DNA from: M3007 sp964484205 | GTDB taxonomy: Bacteria; Bacteroidota; Bacteroidia; Chitinophagales; Saprospiraceae | Length of the DNA: 64,000 nucleotides | Direction of reading: 5' to 3' | Assembly: GCA_964484205.1 (NCBI GenBank) | Contig: CAZAEZ010000027.1 | Coordinates: forward strand, 1 to 64,000 | Shown: positions 18,079-26,355 of the stretch, one piece after another | Layout of the letters: every line of letters starts with the position of its first letter | Position numbering within the stretch: the first letter of the stretch is position 1 | Notes under the pieces: generated by a model | What the model saw: the letters and a program-made list of their open reading frames with translations, nothing else | Database searches by the model: none | Told to the model about the DNA's origin: nothing | Position numbers and translations under genes: made by a program

Positions 18079-18882
18079 TCAAGGTTTCAAGGCAACGATA
18101 CGCAACGGGCCGCCACTGCCCCCTTTAATTTTCATTGGCAAGGCAACCACCCCAAATCCTTTTGCAGGCAATTGATCCAATTGTGCCAGATTTTCGAAAG
18201 CCGGAATGTTTTCCTGAAACAAAATTTGATGGCTTTCAAAAAGTGTAGATTGCCCGTAATCTATGCTGGGCGTATCGAGGCCGATGGCATGGATGCGGCG
18301 CTTCGAAACCAACCATTGCGCAGCATCCGGATGCAAACCCGGAAAATGCAGTTTTGCCACTGCTTCCGGGCCGCGTTCATCGGTACCCATGTACCGTTTT
18401 CGATCGGGCCAAAATTTGCCAAAACCGGTCTTAAGAAAGACAATTGCGCCATCCGGTATTTTACCGTATTCCTTTTCCCAGGCTAAAAAATCATCCACTG
18501 AAATCTGGTAATCCGGGTTACCGGATGCATTGTCGCTTACATCAACCAAAATGCCGGCACCAATAAGTTGTTCCACCGGTATTTCATCCATAGGCCGTTT
18601 GCCTGCTGCAAAGTGCATTGGCGCATCAAGGTGCGTTCCACCGTGCTCAGCGGCACAATATTGAAATGCCGTGTAATAAAAACCGCTGTCTGTTATTCCC
18701 GCAAATACCGTATCCAATCGAAAACCTTCAGCTGTAGGCCAGTACACCGTATTTTCATCAAAAGTGTACGTGAGATCTATCCATTGCCCTTCAGGAAAGC
18801 GGATTTCTTTTGTTGACAATCCGGAGCGATTGCATCCGGCAGCCGCAACAATGAGAACCAAGAACAACAGGGTCCTTTTCAT
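18079..18882 (-). CDS. Cyclase-family (kynurenine formamidase-like) lipoprotein
   Basis: The start is the ATG that opens a lipoprotein signal (MKRTLLFLVLIVAAAGC, Cys17). The 267-residue product carries the metal motif of the cyclase/formamidase family, HGGTHLDAPMHF (about 88-99), and a second acidic segment (IGLDTPSIDYG). Family members hydrolyse N-formylkynurenine or cyclic and amide bonds in small molecules. A lipid-anchored, extracytoplasmic form suggests an unusual location for the reaction. The substrate is unknown, and no tryptophan catabolic genes lie next to it. Confidence 0.82.
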   Translation of the reverse strand: MKRTLLFLVLIVAAAGCNRSGLSTKEIRFPEGQWIDLTYTFDENTVYWPTAEGFRLDTVFAGITDSGFYYTAFQYCAAEHGGTHLDAPMHFAAGKRPMDEIPVEQLIGAGILVDVSDNASGNPDYQISVDDFLAWEKEYGKIPDGAIVFLKTGFGKFWPDRKRYMGTDERGPEAVAKLHFPGLHPDAAQWLVSKRRIHAIGLDTPSIDYGQSTLFESHQILFQENIPAFENLAQLDQLPAKGFGVVALPMKIKGGSGGPLRIVALKP

Positions 18883-18956
18883 AATTCGATAATTGATAAA
18901 TCCAATATGCCAGTAAATTTCCAACTTACCGCATTAATTGAATCCGGTGAACTTTT

Positions 18957-20588
18957 TTAGGATTCCTGCAAAAATGGATATTTATAATCACCGGCCGGAA
19001 CGAAGGTTTCTTTGATCGTGCGCGGTGAAAGCCAGCGGTACATATTCAGCATTGATCCGGCTTTGTCGTTGGTGCCCGACGCCCTGCCACCACCAAATGG
19101 TTGCTGGCCAACCACGGCCCCGGTAGGTTTGTCGTTGATGTAATAATTCCCGGCAGCATGGCGAAGTTTTTGATCGGCCAGCGCAATAGCGGATCGGTCG
19201 CGTGCAAAAATTGCCCCGGTGAGCGCATAGGGCGAACCACCGTCTACCAGGGAAAGCGTTTCCTCGAAAGCGTCGTCGGCATACACGTAAATTGTGAGTA
19301 CCGGCCCAAAAATCTCCTCACACATCGTAATATAATTCGGGTCGGTTGATTCGATAATGGTCGGCTCGATAAAATACCCCTTCGATTTATCGTAATTACC
19401 GCCTGCGATAACTTTCACCTTATCCGACTTTTTAGCATCGGCGATGTACCCGGAAATTTTATCGAATGCTTTTTCATCAATCACTGCATTGAAAAAGTTA
19501 GTAAAATCCTCCGGGTTCCCCATTTTCATATCCTTAAGATCATCCAGGAGATACTCCTTGACCTTGGGCCACATGCTTTCCGGGATATATGCCCGCGACG
19601 CAGCAGAGCATTTTTGCCCCTGATATTCAAAGGCGCCACGGGTGAGCGCTACAGCAACAGCTTTTGCATCGGCGGAATTATGCGCCACCACAAAATCTTT
19701 ACCGCCGGTTTCACCGACAATGCGCGGATAGGACTTGTATTTGTGGATATTTTGCCCAATCGTTTTCCATAACATTTGAAAAACCCCCGTGCTCCCGGTA
19801 AAGTGCAGGCCTGCAAAATCCGGGTGCTCAAACACCACGCTACCCACCGTCGGGCCGTCAACATAAACCAGGTTTACCACCCCGGGCGGGAGGCCTGCTT
19901 CCTCCAGGATTTCCATAATGATAGCGGCAGAATAAATCTGCGACTCCGCGGGTTTCCACACCGATACATTGCCGAGCATCGCCGGAGCCGTAGGAAGGTT
20001 GCCGGCAATGGAGGTGAAATTGAATGGTGTGAGCGCAAAGACAAAACCCTCCAATGGCCGCCAGTCGAGCCGGTTCCAGGTATTTGCCACACTTCGAGGC
20101 TGTTGTTTGTAAATCTCCTGCATGAACCAGACATTGTAACGCCAGAAGTCGACTAATTCACAAACACAGTCAATCTCCGCCTGAAACGGGTTTTTGCTTT
20201 GGCAAAGCATGGTTGCGGCATTCATTTTAGCGCGATAAGGTCCGGCCAAAAGGTCGGCTGCTTTGAGAAAAATAGCGGCGCGATCCTGCCAGGGCATCGC
20301 TTCCCAGGCTGGTTTGGCGGCTAAAGCGGCATTAATCGCCGCCTTAACATGGTCGGCAGTGCCCTTCGCATGATGTCCAAGGGTATGGCTAAGTTCGTGA
20401 GGCGGGCGAATGACCATTTTTTCTGTAGTCATCACTTTTTCCCCGCCGATAAACATCGGGATATCGTTTTGAACAGATTTTAGCTCGGCGAGTGCTTTTT
20501 TCAGCGCCGCTTTTTCCGGGGAGCCCGGTGCGTAATTCAGAACCGGCTCATTGACCGGGTTGGGAATATTAAATATAGCGTCTGACAT
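18957..20588 (-). CDS. pruA: L-glutamate gamma-semialdehyde dehydrogenase
   Basis: The 543-residue aldehyde dehydrogenase is of the length and type of single-domain delta-1-pyrroline-5-carboxylate dehydrogenases. It oxidises glutamate semialdehyde to glutamate with NAD+, the last step of proline and arginine/ornithine breakdown. Catalytic Cys327 is in GQKCSAASR and the general base Glu293 in VGETGGKDF. NAD-binding FTGSTGVF precedes them. No proline dehydrogenase is seen in the window. coaD lies 66 bases upstream on the same strand, so the two may share a transcript. Confidence 0.93.
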   Translation of the reverse strand: MSDAIFNIPNPVNEPVLNYAPGSPEKAALKKALAELKSVQNDIPMFIGGEKVMTTEKMVIRPPHELSHTLGHHAKGTADHVKAAINAALAAKPAWEAMPWQDRAAIFLKAADLLAGPYRAKMNAATMLCQSKNPFQAEIDCVCELVDFWRYNVWFMQEIYKQQPRSVANTWNRLDWRPLEGFVFALTPFNFTSIAGNLPTAPAMLGNVSVWKPAESQIYSAAIIMEILEEAGLPPGVVNLVYVDGPTVGSVVFEHPDFAGLHFTGSTGVFQMLWKTIGQNIHKYKSYPRIVGETGGKDFVVAHNSADAKAVAVALTRGAFEYQGQKCSAASRAYIPESMWPKVKEYLLDDLKDMKMGNPEDFTNFFNAVIDEKAFDKISGYIADAKKSDKVKVIAGGNYDKSKGYFIEPTIIESTDPNYITMCEEIFGPVLTIYVYADDAFEETLSLVDGGSPYALTGAIFARDRSAIALADQKLRHAAGNYYINDKPTGAVVGQQPFGGGRASGTNDKAGSMLNMYRWLSPRTIKETFVPAGDYKYPFLQES

Positions 20589-20654
20589 ATTGCTAAGTCA
20601 ATTTGAGTTTGAAAAAAATTCAGCTTAAAAACAGGAAGTAAATCCACAGCGACT

Positions 20655-21116
20655 TCAGGATGGAATACGGATTTCTTTGGGAATGAAAGGAGCAGCATCA
20701 CCACCGCCAACAATGATTTCGCGGACAATCGTACTACTGATGTGGGATAACTCCGGTTGTGCGATCAGAAACACGGTTTCAATCCCCCCGCCCACAATAT
20801 GATTCAACTGCGAAATGGTTTTTTCATAATCAAAATCAGAGCCGTTTCGGAGGCCGCGCAACAGGTAACGCGCACCAATTCGCAGGCAATAATGCGCCGT
20901 CAGGTTTTCAAAATAATCAACCCCGACATTGGGATAGCCGGCAAACACCTGGCGCAGCCATTCCATACGCTGCTCCAGTGAAAACAGATATTTCTTGGTG
21001 GTGTTTACGCCTACCGCCACTATTATTTGATCAAACAACGGGAGCGCCCTGGTGACCAGATCGACATGCCCGACCGTAATCGGATCAAATGATCCGGGGA
21101 ACACAGCTATTTTCAT
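20655..21116 (-). CDS. coaD: Phosphopantetheine adenylyltransferase
   Basis: The 153-residue enzyme transfers AMP from ATP to 4'-phosphopantetheine, the penultimate step of coenzyme A synthesis. The nucleotidyltransferase motif TVGHVDL (His17) near the N-terminus and ISSTIVREI near residue 130 are both present, as is RYLLRGLRNGSDFDYE. Length and motifs are canonical, and it is probably essential. It precedes pruA on the same strand. Confidence 0.96.
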   Translation of the reverse strand: MKIAVFPGSFDPITVGHVDLVTRALPLFDQIIVAVGVNTTKKYLFSLEQRMEWLRQVFAGYPNVGVDYFENLTAHYCLRIGARYLLRGLRNGSDFDYEKTISQLNHIVGGGIETVFLIAQPELSHISSTIVREIIVGGGDAAPFIPKEIRIPS

Positions 21117-21168
21117 AAAGTATGGTTAAAGCAAGGGCTAAGTTGGCGATTTTCAGGCAGCAGGCAAA

Positions 21169-21205
21169 GAAAAAGCCGAATCGCATGGACGCGATCCGGC
21201 TTTTT
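21169..21205 (-). terminator. Terminator after the 143-residue membrane protein gene
   Basis: The stem AAAAAGCCGAATCGC / GCGATCCGGCTTTTT (one mismatch) has a short loop and T-rich minus-strand end. It lies 29 bases beyond the stop of the gene at 21234-21665. Confidence 0.8.
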
Positions 21206-21233
21206 ATCAGGGAGTGGCAAGAATTAAAAGAAA

Positions 21234-21665
21234 TTAGGCCCCTCCAAATTTCTTAACCAGCCAGACGATCAGGCAAACTGAACCAAACAGCCAGGCAAGC
21301 CAGGCAAAGGTGAATAGCACCGCGCCAAAACCAAAAGAACCGCTGTAAATACCGCCCGTGGTTACTGCAGCGGCAAGGATCGACAGCAACAAACCTGCGG
21401 CCCAGCCGAAAATCCAAAACCACATCCACTTGTCGACGGGGTCGCTAAAGTCGACGCGGTTGCCTTTCTTTTTAAATAATTTAAACTTCAAGGACCGCTT
21501 TTCGGCCTTGAACGTCTTGGCAATTTGGTCTTTTTGTGCAGCAGCCTTCTTCACCATTTCCATACGTGCTGCGCTCGCCGGAACTTCTTCAGAGGCTCGA
21601 ACGGTTGCCGCCGGAAGAATAAAGGCAAAAATGAGTAATGACAGGGTAATTCGGATTGTCTTCAT
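21234..21665 (-). CDS. Exported two-helix membrane protein of unknown function
   Basis: The 143-residue product has a signal peptide (LSLLIFAFILPAATVRA), a basic middle segment (KAEKRSLKFKLFKKKGNR) and two membrane helices near the C-terminus (about 83-105 and 114-136). I do not recognise a named family. Small proteins of this shape are common in Bacteroidota. It follows the oxidase accessory genes by 101 bases and has its own terminator, so it may be a separate unit. Confidence 0.55.
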   Translation of the reverse strand: MKTIRITLSLLIFAFILPAATVRASEEVPASAARMEMVKKAAAQKDQIAKTFKAEKRSLKFKLFKKKGNRVDFSDPVDKWMWFWIFGWAAGLLLSILAAAVTTGGIYSGSFGFGAVLFTFAWLAWLFGSVCLIVWLVKKFGGA

Positions 21666-21766
21666 ACGAATTGGTGTGTTTTATGAAAGAATTCAGGCGG
21701 TAAAGATAAAAAAGCTGGATACACAGCGTGATTAATCAAATGTATATCTGGTAGTTTTAACGTTCA

Positions 21767-22042
21767 TTAGTTGTACCGGCTGAGGTCTTCTGCTTCGATA
21801 TGCTCACCTTGTTTCCGGTTTCGCCACCACCAAAAACCGATAATCGCGACCAAGGTATAGGGCATTGCCAACATGTATAAAATGCCGGTGTTCAGGCCCC
21901 GGCCGTCAGTGCCGCCATTTTTAAGGTTGGATTCCGCCGACATCCGGCACATTGGGCATTGGGCAACTAAATCGTCAGACAACAGCAATAGGAGTAACAG
22001 CACCACTCCGAAGGCAACGGCAAATTTTCCTTTGTTTTTCAT
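21767..22042 (-). CDS. Small membrane protein with CPMCR motif, oxidase cluster
   Basis: The 91-residue product has a signal anchor (FAVAFGVVLLLLLLLSDDLVAQ), directly followed by CPMCRMSAESN, then a second helix (LYMLAMPYTLVAIIGFWWW) and a charged tail. The CxxC pair would face the periplasm just outside the membrane, which fits a metal or thiol role in oxidase maturation. It is the last gene of the act/cox cluster, 36 bases after the DUF420 gene. The copper-handling idea is inferred from motif and place only. Confidence 0.6.
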   Translation of the reverse strand: MKNKGKFAVAFGVVLLLLLLLSDDLVAQCPMCRMSAESNLKNGGTDGRGLNTGILYMLAMPYTLVAIIGFWWWRNRKQGEHIEAEDLSRYN

Positions 22043-22078
22043 ATTGAATGCGCTTTTAAAGTCGACAAATTTAAGGAT

Positions 22079-22630
22079 TTATCCATAATACGGTCGAAGC
22101 ATCAAATAACAGATCGGCCCGGTGATGGCCACATATAGCCAAAGTGGAAAAACCCAACGCGCCATACGTTTGTGCCGGTCAAATTGCGCTGTGTAGGCGC
22201 GGTTAAAGGTCAGCAAAACAAATGGCAGGATCAAAGCGGCCAGCACCACATGGGTAATCAAAAAGAAGAAATAAACCATTCGAATCGTACCGGTGCCGCC
22301 GAAACGGGTTTCCGGCGTCGTAAAATGGTACAACACATAGGAGACCAAAAACAGGGCAGAACAAATCATGGCGGCGTAAATGGAGCGCCGGTGCGCTTCG
22401 ACCTGTTTTTTTCGAATAAAATAGTACGCAAAAACAAGGATCACCGCTGCAAGTGCATTCAACGATGCGTGCAAAGGCGGTAAAAAACTAAAATCGACGC
22501 CAACATCAAATTTAACGCGCCGCATCAACCCTACCAAAACCAAGACCACTCCGGACAGCACGTAGGCCCAAATGTTCAAACGCTTTTCCAGGGCTTGAGC
22601 CCGGGAGGCTTCAACAGAATTCATTTCCAT
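22079..22630 (-). CDS. DUF420 (CtaM-like) membrane protein
   Basis: The 183-residue protein has about five hydrophobic helices and the DUF420 pattern, with His residues in LPPLHASLNA, QVEAHRRS, LYHFTTPE and FFLITHVVLA. In Staphylococcus the DUF420 protein CtaM is needed to mature haem-copper oxidases. Its place in this operon, after the oxidase subunits, fits the same role. It starts 20 bases after the Sco-like gene. Confidence 0.82.
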   Translation of the reverse strand: MEMNSVEASRAQALEKRLNIWAYVLSGVVLVLVGLMRRVKFDVGVDFSFLPPLHASLNALAAVILVFAYYFIRKKQVEAHRRSIYAAMICSALFLVSYVLYHFTTPETRFGGTGTIRMVYFFFLITHVVLAALILPFVLLTFNRAYTAQFDRHKRMARWVFPLWLYVAITGPICYLMLRPYYG

Positions 22631-22650
22631 GGTGAACGTTTTGGATAGTA

Positions 22651-23280
22651 TTATTTATAGGGCAGTAAAAGGGCGATGTGTTCCACCATACGGCCAAGTT
22701 CTTTTTCGTCGGTGGCATTGTAGAATCGGCGGATTGTTCCGGAGGTGTCGGTTAGCGCGAAATAATGACTCACAGGCTCAATATCATTGTTCTGGCAATA
22801 CAGATCATAACTATTAAAAAGTATGGTCTGCCAGGAGCCCAGCCCACCGGTCCAAACCCAGTTGACATAGTCGGCGCTGGGAAGTGTTTGAGCGTAGGTT
22901 TTGAATTCAGCGGTGCCCCCCTGGGAAATCATCACCATCCGGAACTCGTCAATTTGGGCGCCGGGCTTGTAACCGAACTGGTTAAACAGCCGTTCGCAAA
23001 CATCCAGCACTTTTTGATTTTCGGCTGTCAGGTCCGGGTTAGCGCCAAAGTAGTGCACTACACAAACTTTCCCGTCAAGCAGGTCTTCCTTTGTTCCATC
23101 GGCGTAGATAATCATGGCGCTTCGGATCTTCCCATAATCTTGCAATTCAGCCTGTGCCTGCTTGCGCCATTTCAGCCCGCCACTGAGGTAATACCAGGAA
23201 CCTAAGGGCAAAACAACCAGGATCAAAACAAGGATACCAAAAATTAAAATCTTCCTTTTCAGAGGTACTTGCTCACTCAT
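22651..23280 (-). CDS. Sco-like thioredoxin-fold protein lacking the copper CxxxC
   Basis: The 209-residue protein has one N-terminal membrane anchor (about 10-32) and a periplasmic domain with the order of Sco1/SenC proteins: DGKVCVVHYFGANP, then FRMVMISQ and a late His in SHYFALTDTSGTIRRFY. Sco proteins deliver copper to the CuA site of subunit II. In this protein the spot for CxxxC reads GANPDLTAENQK, and its three Cys (about 73, 95 and 161) are not arranged as a CxxxC. It may work without metal or as a thiol chaperone. A terminator separates it from the subunit IV gene. Confidence 0.68.
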   Translation of the reverse strand: MSEQVPLKRKILIFGILVLILVVLPLGSWYYLSGGLKWRKQAQAELQDYGKIRSAMIIYADGTKEDLLDGKVCVVHYFGANPDLTAENQKVLDVCERLFNQFGYKPGAQIDEFRMVMISQGGTAEFKTYAQTLPSADYVNWVWTGGLGSWQTILFNSYDLYCQNNDIEPVSHYFALTDTSGTIRRFYNATDEKELGRMVEHIALLLPYK

Positions 23281-23314
23281 GACTTTTTAAATATAGTACT
23301 GATAATCAACAAAA

Positions 23315-23340
23315 AAGGCGAGACCTGGTTGGCTCGCCTT
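23315..23340 (-). terminator. Hairpin between subunit IV and Sco-like genes
   Basis: The stem AAGGCGAG / CTCGCCTT (23315-23322 with 23333-23340) is followed on the minus strand by TTTT. It lies after the oxidase subunit IV gene and may attenuate expression of the assembly genes. Confidence 0.75.
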
Positions 23341-23351
23341 GGTTCTTTTTC

Positions 23352-23789
23352 TTAGATTTTATTTCTAAAATCATCTTTTGAGAGTATGTAGCCCTGTGGT
23401 TGCCCGGCCGGAACGGGCTTGACCCGTTCTTCATTCTTTTCTTTGATCAATTCGCGGCGGTTGCCCCAGGAATTTCCTTCCTGAAAAAAAGCAATGATTG
23501 CCCAAACCAATAATGCCGTAGGCAAAAGTACGCTGAGCGCCAGGCCACGCACTTCATAGGCCATGTGCATAAAAAAGAATATGATGAAATAGGCCTTGTA
23601 CAGGGAGAATCCGATCATGAGCAACATGTACAGGTAGTGCCCAAAGCCTTCCGTAAACTTCACACCGTGGATAAGATGCCCTTTTGCCAATAGCGCAATA
23701 ACAACTTCGACAATTGTGATGGCACCGAGCAACATCAGGCCTTTAAATACCAGTGCTTTTTGTTCTTCGTATGTTTGATGTCCAGCCAT
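23352..23789 (-). CDS. Cytochrome c oxidase subunit IV family protein
   Basis: The 145-residue protein has three membrane helices, including YLYMLLMIGFSLYKAYFIIFFFMHM, which is the recognisable core of prokaryotic subunit IV (CtaF/CyoD-like). It has no cofactor and supports oxidase assembly. It follows the larger subunit III gene by 43 bases. A charged C-terminal tail of about 40 residues extends beyond the usual core. Confidence 0.85.
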   Translation of the reverse strand: MAGHQTYEEQKALVFKGLMLLGAITIVEVVIALLAKGHLIHGVKFTEGFGHYLYMLLMIGFSLYKAYFIIFFFMHMAYEVRGLALSVLLPTALLVWAIIAFFQEGNSWGNRRELIKEKNEERVKPVPAGQPQGYILSKDDFRNKI

Positions 23790-23832
23790 TTTTCAGACAT
23801 TATTTTTTGTGAAAAGGGATATTAAAATCAGA

Positions 23833-24714
23833 TCAAAGCAGGTAGAATACCAGAAACACAAATACCCATACCAAATCCACAAAGTGCCAGTAAAGGCCCA
23901 TTTTTTCTACCATTTCGTAGCCATTTTTCCGTGCGGCATATAAGCCGCTTGCGGCGTTGATCATAATAATGGTCAGAAATAACACACCGGAGAATACGTG
24001 AAACCCGTGGAAACCCGTGATAAAGAAGAACAACGCACCGAAGGCTTTCGGACCAAAGCCTGCTTCTTTCACCTGCCCGGCATAAGCCCCGGTGGTATAT
24101 TTTACTTTGGGAATATCAAATTCACCGTCATGTTTGTGCAGGAGATAACTTTCATCCTTATGAAACGTTTTTGGCGAGCCATCCTCATTTTTAGCTTCCG
24201 TACCGTCAGCATTGAGGTAAATGCCATCGGCAATGTGCCGGCCAAACGGGTTTTGAGAAACCGTCATGTTCTCCTTTACGATCAGGGTCGTCCATTCGTA
24301 AGCCTGTGATCCAAGAAAGGTGGCGCCACCAAGAATGGTGAGGAGCATCCAGAAAACGACGCCTTTCCGGTTTTCGCGATGGCCTTCCTGTACCGCCCGA
24401 ACCATCGTTACAGAACTAAAAATCAACACGAAGGTCATAAAGGTCACAAATATCAAGGGCCAGTGCGCATTCACAAACGGAAAGGATGCAAAAACAAAAT
24501 CAGGCTCCGGCCAGGTTGGCATACTGAAACGAAGGGCGCCATACGCGATAAGGAATCCGGCAAAAGTGAAGGCATCCGATAGCAGGAAATACCACATCAT
24601 CAATTTACCGTAACTCGCTTTAAAAGGTTCTTTCGCGCCTTCCCAGAGGTTGGCATCGTCTTGGTGCTCCGGGTGGTGAGATTCGTGTGCGTGTGCAACA
24701 GAAGTATCTGCCAT
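23833..24714 (-). CDS. ctaE: Cytochrome c oxidase subunit III (larger paralogue)
   Basis: The 293-residue membrane protein has seven likely helices and ends in the subunit III signature GFHGFHVFSGV and YWHFVDLVWVFVFLVFYLL. A hydrophilic loop of about 60 residues (near 160-225, ADGTEAKNEDGSPKTFHKDE) splits the helices, a feature of Bacteroidota oxidases. It works beside subunits I and II without redox centres. A second, shorter subunit III gene lies 49 bases upstream. Confidence 0.9.
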   Translation of the reverse strand: MADTSVAHAHESHHPEHQDDANLWEGAKEPFKASYGKLMMWYFLLSDAFTFAGFLIAYGALRFSMPTWPEPDFVFASFPFVNAHWPLIFVTFMTFVLIFSSVTMVRAVQEGHRENRKGVVFWMLLTILGGATFLGSQAYEWTTLIVKENMTVSQNPFGRHIADGIYLNADGTEAKNEDGSPKTFHKDESYLLHKHDGEFDIPKVKYTTGAYAGQVKEAGFGPKAFGALFFFITGFHGFHVFSGVLFLTIIMINAASGLYAARKNGYEMVEKMGLYWHFVDLVWVFVFLVFYLL

Positions 24715-24763
24715 ATTTAACTAAAATTGATAGCTAGTAGGATCGTGTTGTTAAGTAGTTTTT

Positions 24764-25339
24764 TCAGGATTGGAGTATAAAAAACATGACGAGATATACC
24801 CAAAGGATATCCACGAAGTGCCAATAATTTACAACTAATTCAAAACGCAATTTCCGACGCGCCGTCGGTTTAAACGGCAGGTAGAAGCCATGAATCATTG
24901 CAACAACCAAAGCCGCCACACCGCCCAGCACGTGCGCAGCATGCACCCCCGAAATCACATATACAAAAGAAGTGGAAGGGTTGGCCGTAAAAGTTGCTCC
25001 CATTGCCGTCAGCGCTTTCCAGCCCTCGTATTGAAGCACTACGAAGGCTATTCCAAGGACAAACGTCGCGAGCAACAGTAATTTATACGGTTTTTCCATG
25101 CCCGTTTTAAATGCCCTGAATGCAAAATGCAGGGTTACACTACTGGCAAGGATCACCAGGGTATTAAAAAGGAAAATATCCGGCAACTTGAATTCATACC
25201 AATTGCCTGCTGCCCGACGCACGATGTAGGCGCTGGTAAATGCGCCAAACATCATAATAATCGTAGCAATGCCTACCCATAGGGCCAGCTTATGCGAATG
25301 AATTTTATTTTGCTTGTATTCAGAAGAAACCGCACTCAT
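24764..25339 (-). CDS. Cytochrome c oxidase subunit III (short paralogue)
   Basis: The 191-residue, five-helix protein has the subunit III pattern GVHAAHVLGGVAAL and ends in NYWHFVDILWVYLVMFFIL. It lacks the first two helices of the seven-helix form. Tandem short and long subunit III genes are usual in Bacteroidota act/cox clusters. It begins 17 bases after ctaB, so translation is likely coupled. Confidence 0.9.
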   Translation of the reverse strand: MSAVSSEYKQNKIHSHKLALWVGIATIIMMFGAFTSAYIVRRAAGNWYEFKLPDIFLFNTLVILASSVTLHFAFRAFKTGMEKPYKLLLLATFVLGIAFVVLQYEGWKALTAMGATFTANPSTSFVYVISGVHAAHVLGGVAALVVAMIHGFYLPFKPTARRKLRFELVVNYWHFVDILWVYLVMFFILQS

Positions 25340-25356
25340 ATTCGCGAGTTTTCTTT

Positions 25357-26256
25357 TTAAATATTATCCAATAACAAAACGATCAGCGACAAGGGCAGGT
25401 GCAAGAAGGAGGCAAACATTTGCCGACGCGCAGCATCTTGCGAACATTCCCGAAACAACTGCCAACACCTGTAACCAAAATAACCGTTTATCAAAACCAA
25501 TACTGCAGTGGCTATGCCGCCACTAAAACCGGTCCAATAGCCCAAACCGGCATTGACAATCATCAATAAGCAGAAAAAGAAAGACAACAATCCGGTAGTC
25601 GCATTTTTCGCACCCGTTCGGGAAGGCAACATTTGAAAACCGGCGCGCTTGTAATCTTCATCTGCCAGCCAGGCCACCGCCCAGAAATGTGGAAATTGCC
25701 ACAAAAACTGTATCGTAAACAACATCATGGCCGTTATGGTCATTGCGCCATCCCAGGCCGTACATCCAATTACCAGCGGCAGTGCCCCCGGAATTGCCCC
25801 AACTACTACAGCCAACGGCGATGAACGCTTCAATGGCGTGTAGATAAAAGCATAACTGATCAGCGACAACATACCCAGAAATCCGGTCAATGGATTGAAG
25901 AGGGACAGAATAGTCACACCAAAAAGCGCCATCATCCCGGCCCACAACACGGCAGTGGAGATGCTCATCCGGCCGGCCGCAACCGGGCGATTTGCTGTAC
26001 GCGGCATCAACCGGTCATAATCGCGTTCCAAAACCTGATTCAATGCATTTGCCGCCCCGGTTACCAAAAACCCACCGATTGCCAGTAATGTCATCCCCAG
26101 CCAGTTGACATGCCCGCCTGCGGCGATCGCATAGGAAATCAGCGCTGAGAAAAGTACCATTAAAGACAACTTGAATTTCACCAGCAGGCCAAAATCCGTC
26201 AGGGCTTGCGAGATGCTCGTCCATATTGTCCATTGTTGTGCCGCGTTACGCTCCAT
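25357..26256 (-). CDS. ctaB: Protohaem IX farnesyltransferase (haem O synthase)
   Basis: The 299-residue polytopic UbiA-type prenyltransferase attaches a farnesyl group to haem b, giving haem O on the way to haem A for the oxidase. The first Asp-rich motif is NALNQVLERDYDRLMPRTANRPVA and the second lies in WLADEDYKRAGFQMLP, as in CtaB/CyoE. No haem A synthase (ctaA) is in the window. The gene is set among the oxidase subunits, 99 bases after ctaD. Confidence 0.94.
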   Translation of the reverse strand: MERNAAQQWTIWTSISQALTDFGLLVKFKLSLMVLFSALISYAIAAGGHVNWLGMTLLAIGGFLVTGAANALNQVLERDYDRLMPRTANRPVAAGRMSISTAVLWAGMMALFGVTILSLFNPLTGFLGMLSLISYAFIYTPLKRSSPLAVVVGAIPGALPLVIGCTAWDGAMTITAMMLFTIQFLWQFPHFWAVAWLADEDYKRAGFQMLPSRTGAKNATTGLLSFFFCLLMIVNAGLGYWTGFSGGIATAVLVLINGYFGYRCWQLFRECSQDAARRQMFASFLHLPLSLIVLLLDNI

Positions 26257-26355
26257 TATCTGAAATACTCTTGTCCGAGTTTTAGTGGGTATGAGAACAT
26301 AAAGCCGTGTAGTAATTGCACCGCTCTATGTGTTTTTTTTTTCTAAAAATTGAAA

